Of a stretch of DNA of 8,425 nucleotides, positions 5,944 to 8,425 are shown one piece after another. The notes below the pieces were generated by a model. That model worked only from the letters and a program-made list of their open reading frames with translations. It was not told the DNA's origin and searched no databases. Each line of letters begins with the position of its first letter. Positions within the stretch are counted from its first letter, which is position 1. This stretch comes from Thermoproteota archaeon (GTDB lineage: Archaea; Thermoproteota; Methanomethylicia; Culexarchaeales; Culexmicrobiaceae). Location of the stretch: positions 1 to 8,425 of the forward strand of contig QMQW01000014.1 of the NCBI GenBank assembly GCA_003650625.1, written 5' to 3'. The position numbers were made by a program, and so were the translations under genes.

Positions 5944-6369
5944 ATGATGAAAAGATATATGATCATAATCTTACTAGGGGTTTTCGCTTGGATCGCTGCC
6001 AATACGATACTTTATCCCATGATCACTAGCTTGGTATTCGAGAAAGGATATCCTGTTGTGATTTACCATATATATTCTTTTTTGCTCTACGCCACAATGG
6101 GCCTCCTCATAGGGTGGACGGAGAAATCCAGAGGCTGGCTACTCTCACTCATTTTGGGACTCATAATTACTGGCTGTTTTGTCGGGCTAAGTCTCACAAA
6201 AAACTTTGTTGGCGCTGAAGCCCAGGATATGGGCCATTCTGAAATGATAGTCAGGCTATCGCTGAGGCATATGATCTTTGTGGCCTATTTGACCGGAGGA
6301 GGATTCCTCGGAGGTATAGCTAGGAAAAGACTGACACGGCGAGAAATGACACAGAGGGTTACATCGTGA
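5944..6369 (+). CDS. Four-TM membrane protein, candidate immunity protein for tip 2
   Basis: The 141-residue product has four hydrophobic segments: about 6-24 (MIIILLGVFAWIAANTILY), 38-58 (VVIYHIYSFLLYATMGLLIGW), 65-84 (WLLSLILGLIITGCFVGLSL) and 108-125 (RHMIFVAYLTGGGFLGG). It has a basic tail (ARKRLTRREMTQR). The start at 5944 has GGGGG (5932-5936) 7 bases upstream; a second ATG follows directly at 5947. It sits 54 bp after the tip-2 stop on the same strand. The next displaced RHS core begins about 6 bp after its stop, so tip 2 plus this gene form a closed cassette. No family is recognised. The immunity role is inferred from position. Confidence 0.72.
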   Translation: MMKRYMIIILLGVFAWIAANTILYPMITSLVFEKGYPVVIYHIYSFLLYATMGLLIGWTEKSRGWLLSLILGLIITGCFVGLSLTKNFVGAEAQDMGHSEMIVRLSLRHMIFVAYLTGGGFLGGIARKRLTRREMTQRVTS

Positions 6370-6400
6370 TTCCTGACCATTTGGAGAGGCTGAAGTTACA

Positions 6401-7117
6401 GTGAGCACCGTGGGAAACAACTTCAGGTTCCCGGGCCAATACTATGATCAGGAGACGGGGCTGCATTATAACTACTTCAGGGATTATCATCCAGGCATTG
6501 GACGATATATTGAGCCGGACCCTCTGAGCCTTCCACAGATACAAATAGTCAGGCATTCATCACTGAATAATCTTGTGCAGTTTTCATCTGATCCTTCCAA
6601 TATAGATGAAATTCATCGCCTTTTCATCAGTCACATGCTCTATCAATACGGATTGAGAAATCCTCAAGTATTGAACCTCTACCCTTACGTAAACGGTAAT
6701 TCGATTAAATTTGTAGACCCTGAAGGGCAGTTTTTATTTGCTCCATTGCTATATTTTGCGGCAGCTAAGGCAGTAGCAGTAGGGACAGCCTATCTAGGCG
6801 TTAAGCTGGCCCAACAGGCCGCAAATGCCGTAGATGCATGTGAACAGGAAGTCAAAGATCAAAATAAAGCTATTAATCAGGCTTTTAAAATGATTGGTTC
6901 TGTGAATGCTGCACAGATAGGAGTGGTGGGGCTACTAAACGCTGGAATGGCGGCAGGCCCAGCCGCAACTACTGCGGCGCTTTCAAATCCTGCAGTAATT
7001 CAAAATGCCGCTGACTTTATGCAGGGCATTCTTGTGCCGGGCCCACCACCGCCATCTTCCGGTGGCTATTTTGGCTTTATTACGAAGGAAGTCGTGGATA
7101 GGATACGGCAACCTTAG
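6401..7117 (+). CDS. Orphan RHS core end with hydrophobic Ala-rich tip 3
   Basis: RHS-core similarity begins at about 6376 (PFGEAEVTV), directly after an in-frame TGA at 6373-6375. GTG at 6401 is the first start and its ribosome binding site is weak (GGAG near 6382). From residue 1: core 1-41 (NNFRFPGQYYDQETGLHYNY, GRYIEPDP), a linker of about 65 residues related to that of tip 1 (PQIQIVRHSSLNNLVQ... LNLYPYVNGN), the hinge DPEG at 106-109, then the tip to 238. The tip has hydrophobic Ala-rich stretches at about 111-137 and 168-195, a PGPPPPSS segment near 213-220 and a short charged end. It resembles a membrane-inserting or pore-forming sequence more than an enzyme; this is inference. The zinc-ribbon membrane protein gene begins 83 bp downstream. 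Confidence 0.82.
   Translation: MSTVGNNFRFPGQYYDQETGLHYNYFRDYHPGIGRYIEPDPLSLPQIQIVRHSSLNNLVQFSSDPSNIDEIHRLFISHMLYQYGLRNPQVLNLYPYVNGNSIKFVDPEGQFLFAPLLYFAAAKAVAVGTAYLGVKLAQQAANAVDACEQEVKDQNKAINQAFKMIGSVNAAQIGVVGLLNAGMAAGPAATTAALSNPAVIQNAADFMQGILVPGPPPPSSGGYFGFITKEVVDRIRQP
6423..6465 (+). repeat. RHS core direct repeat (partner 81-123)
   Basis: A 43-base stretch coding for RFPGQYYDQETGLH is identical to 81-123. Outside it the two sequences differ at the nucleotide level although the protein linker is still related. Confidence 0.9.
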
Positions 7118-7200
7118 ACCATTGACTATACTTACTTGAATAAATCTCTTTGCAAAAGAAAATACCTATTATCAATATGTTATTTTGAGGTTTATATCCT

Positions 7201-7590
7201 ATGGTTAACAGGATTCTGTCTTTATTACTTGGTATTTCTTTAATCTTATACGGTTTTTTTACAATTATCCAGAGAGCATACTATAGCTCTAAGTTTGACT
7301 TCTATTTTGATTTTGGTCCCTATCACTACTTATTCGGTATTTTTATTACAATTATTGGCGCACTCTTTGTCTATATTTTCTTAACTAGAAAGGCCAAAGA
7401 CTTCGAAGACAAGTTTTTGGTTTGCCCACAGTGCAAAACTCTATTCGACAAGAAAGACGTTCCTAATGGGCGATGTCCCCATTGTGAAGTTGCACTCGAG
7501 GACTTGGAAAGGTTTTATGAGAGCCATCCTGAACTGAACGTGCCTGACGACAAGAAAGCGAATAATAGCAAAAATGGTAAGACAACGTGA
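7201..7590 (+). CDS. Two-TM protein with cytoplasmic zinc ribbon, candidate immunity protein for tip 3
   Basis: The 129-residue product has membrane segments at about 4-24 (RILSLLLGISLILYGFFTII) and 43-62 (YLFGIFITIIGALFVYIFLT). A soluble C-terminal part follows with CPQC (75-78) and CPHC (92-95), a typical CxxC-x13-CxxC zinc ribbon, then a polar, acidic-to-basic tail. ATG at 7201 follows a GAGG about 11 bases upstream. It is the only gene between tip 3 and the next cassette boundary repeat at 7681, which gives it the immunity position. Its codons look more A+T-rich than the RHS core, as expected for an exchangeable cassette gene. It could instead be an unrelated membrane sensor. Confidence 0.75.
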   Translation: MVNRILSLLLGISLILYGFFTIIQRAYYSSKFDFYFDFGPYHYLFGIFITIIGALFVYIFLTRKAKDFEDKFLVCPQCKTLFDKKDVPNGRCPHCEVALEDLERFYESHPELNVPDDKKANNSKNGKTT

Positions 7591-7680
7591 TCGCAACAAC
7601 ATGGTTGATAGGGTATGAGGCGGTTGAAGACTTTTTATGGTTTTTGAGAGTAGGGAGTCAGGGGGAATAAGGGTTTCTGA

Positions 7681-8187
7681 CTGTCTGATAATCAATCAGT
7701 GTTATGTAAGAGGTTGCAAAAGTCGTGATCAGGGGGCTGTCTTTTGAATGATATATGAAGATACACCGATTTCTTGACCCTGATCCTGTATTCTCCCCTA
7801 TTTCGCTTCTTGTATTTTTATTAGAGTGCCTATTTAGGGGTCAAACAAGCCTCTTTTGAGAGCTAATTTGACATAGTTTCAAAATCTTACTGAGGTCAGG
7901 CCCGAAAAAAAGAGGATCACCTGCTACATTGAGCTTCCAGAAGTCTATGATGTTGCAGATATTGATGTGTCCACGGTGGTCCTGGAAGGATCGGTTTATG
8001 CAGAACTCCGCCCAACTAAAGTGGCTGACCATGATGCTGACGGCATCCTGGACCTGATGGTCAAATTTGATCGCAGCCAGGTTGCTGATCTTTTGGAACC
8101 AGCAGATGAGGTGACCCTTGAGATAGGCGGAACCGTGGGAGGTGTCCCGTTTAGCGGTACAGATACCATCAGGGTGATTGATAAGGG
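7681..8187 (+). repeat. Long direct repeat, copy B (partner 1154-1659)
   Basis: This matches copy A over about 506 bp, including the 232-bp noncoding leader (7681-7912), which is nearly identical. It begins 90 bp after the zinc-ribbon gene stop. Unlike copy A, the RHS frame continues intact past IRVIDKG into a new linker and the RHS core. Confidence 0.9.
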
Positions 8188-8425
8188 GAAAAAGCCAATG
8201 AATGGGACAGCACCGGTATATGTAACGTTTGATGGCGGACAGCACAAAGGAGGCCTCTACTACTATCACCTCGATCACTTAGGAACACCACAGCTGATGA
8301 CGGATGAAAGCGGTGCTGTTGTGTGGAGCGCAGATTATATGCCTTTTGGAGAGGCGGAGGTTACGGTTGGTGGCATGGAAAATAATATCAGGTTCCCGGG
8401 CCAATATTACGACGCTGAGACCGGG
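7913..8425 (+). CDS. RHS C-terminal cassette, N-terminally truncated, runs off right end
   Basis: The frame is open from 7877 to the window end. Homology starts at RITCYIELPEVYDVADIDVS and runs through VAELLEP-like and FSGTDTIRVIDKG blocks, a linker (KKPMNGTAPVYVTFDGGQHK), then the RHS core GLYYYHLDHLGTPQLMTDES, VVWSADYMPFGEAEV and IRFPGQYYDAETG. The beginning of the extracellular domain and all upstream RHS repeats are missing. GTG at 7967 is the first usual start codon and lacks a clear ribosome binding site. Bases 8308-8406 are identical to 1-99 of the window. The tip lies outside. It is probably another orphan cassette. Confidence 0.82.

Overview
The window is an accessory region of a free-living, probably Gram-negative bacterium of moderate G+C. 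The taxon is a guess: the mix of RHS (YD-repeat) cores, an 'IDIDPDTLN' type extracellular domain and GGGGACGGG palindromes resembles Desulfobacterota or Nitrospirota from sediment. No housekeeping gene is present to confirm it.

Most of the plus strand (1-1690 and 4711-8425) is an array of displaced C-terminal cassettes of a polymorphic toxin of the RHS type. Each cassette has the end of an RHS core (PFG..., FRFPGQYYDxETGLHYNYxRYY, GRYLSPDP), then a unique tip after a DPxGL-like hinge, then a small separate gene. Three different tips are complete in the window, ending at 793, 5889 and 7117. They are followed by genes for a 69-residue protein with 2 predicted membrane segments, a 141-residue protein with 4, and a 129-residue protein with 2 plus a zinc ribbon. 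These fit the position of immunity genes, and all three being membrane proteins suggests that the toxins act on the membrane. A fourth core runs off the right end. Its last 99 readable core bases (8308-8406) are identical to the first 99 bases of the window.

Cassette boundaries are marked by a roughly 506-bp direct repeat (1154-1659 and 7681-8187): 232 bp of noncoding DNA plus a truncated 'CYIELPE...TDTIRVIDKG' domain. In both cases it lies just downstream of a candidate immunity gene. The complete middle copy (from 4733) shows that this domain sits inside the RHS core, between the motifs EYIYLDGRLLA and YYYHLDHLGTPQ.

The array is interrupted by a minus-strand island (1762-3911). It carries a 196-residue protein with a ribbon-helix-helix-like N-terminus, whose promoter overlaps a perfect 19-bp palindrome. 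It also carries a three-gene operon: a 197-residue protein with two RHH-like segments, a small DUF4258-like protein, and a 117-residue unknown. The operon looks like a toxin-antitoxin or regulatory module. The island lies between two nearly identical palindromic REP/MITE-like elements (1659-1741 and 4345-4420).

The noncoding stretch 3999-4710 holds the second palindrome, a strong hairpin-plus-T-tract terminator (4464-4493), and a compound inverted-repeat structure (4558-4684) that includes a 9-6-9 inverted repeat like a tyrosine-recombinase core site. I see nothing else in it. No rRNA, tRNA, CRISPR array or transposase gene is visible.
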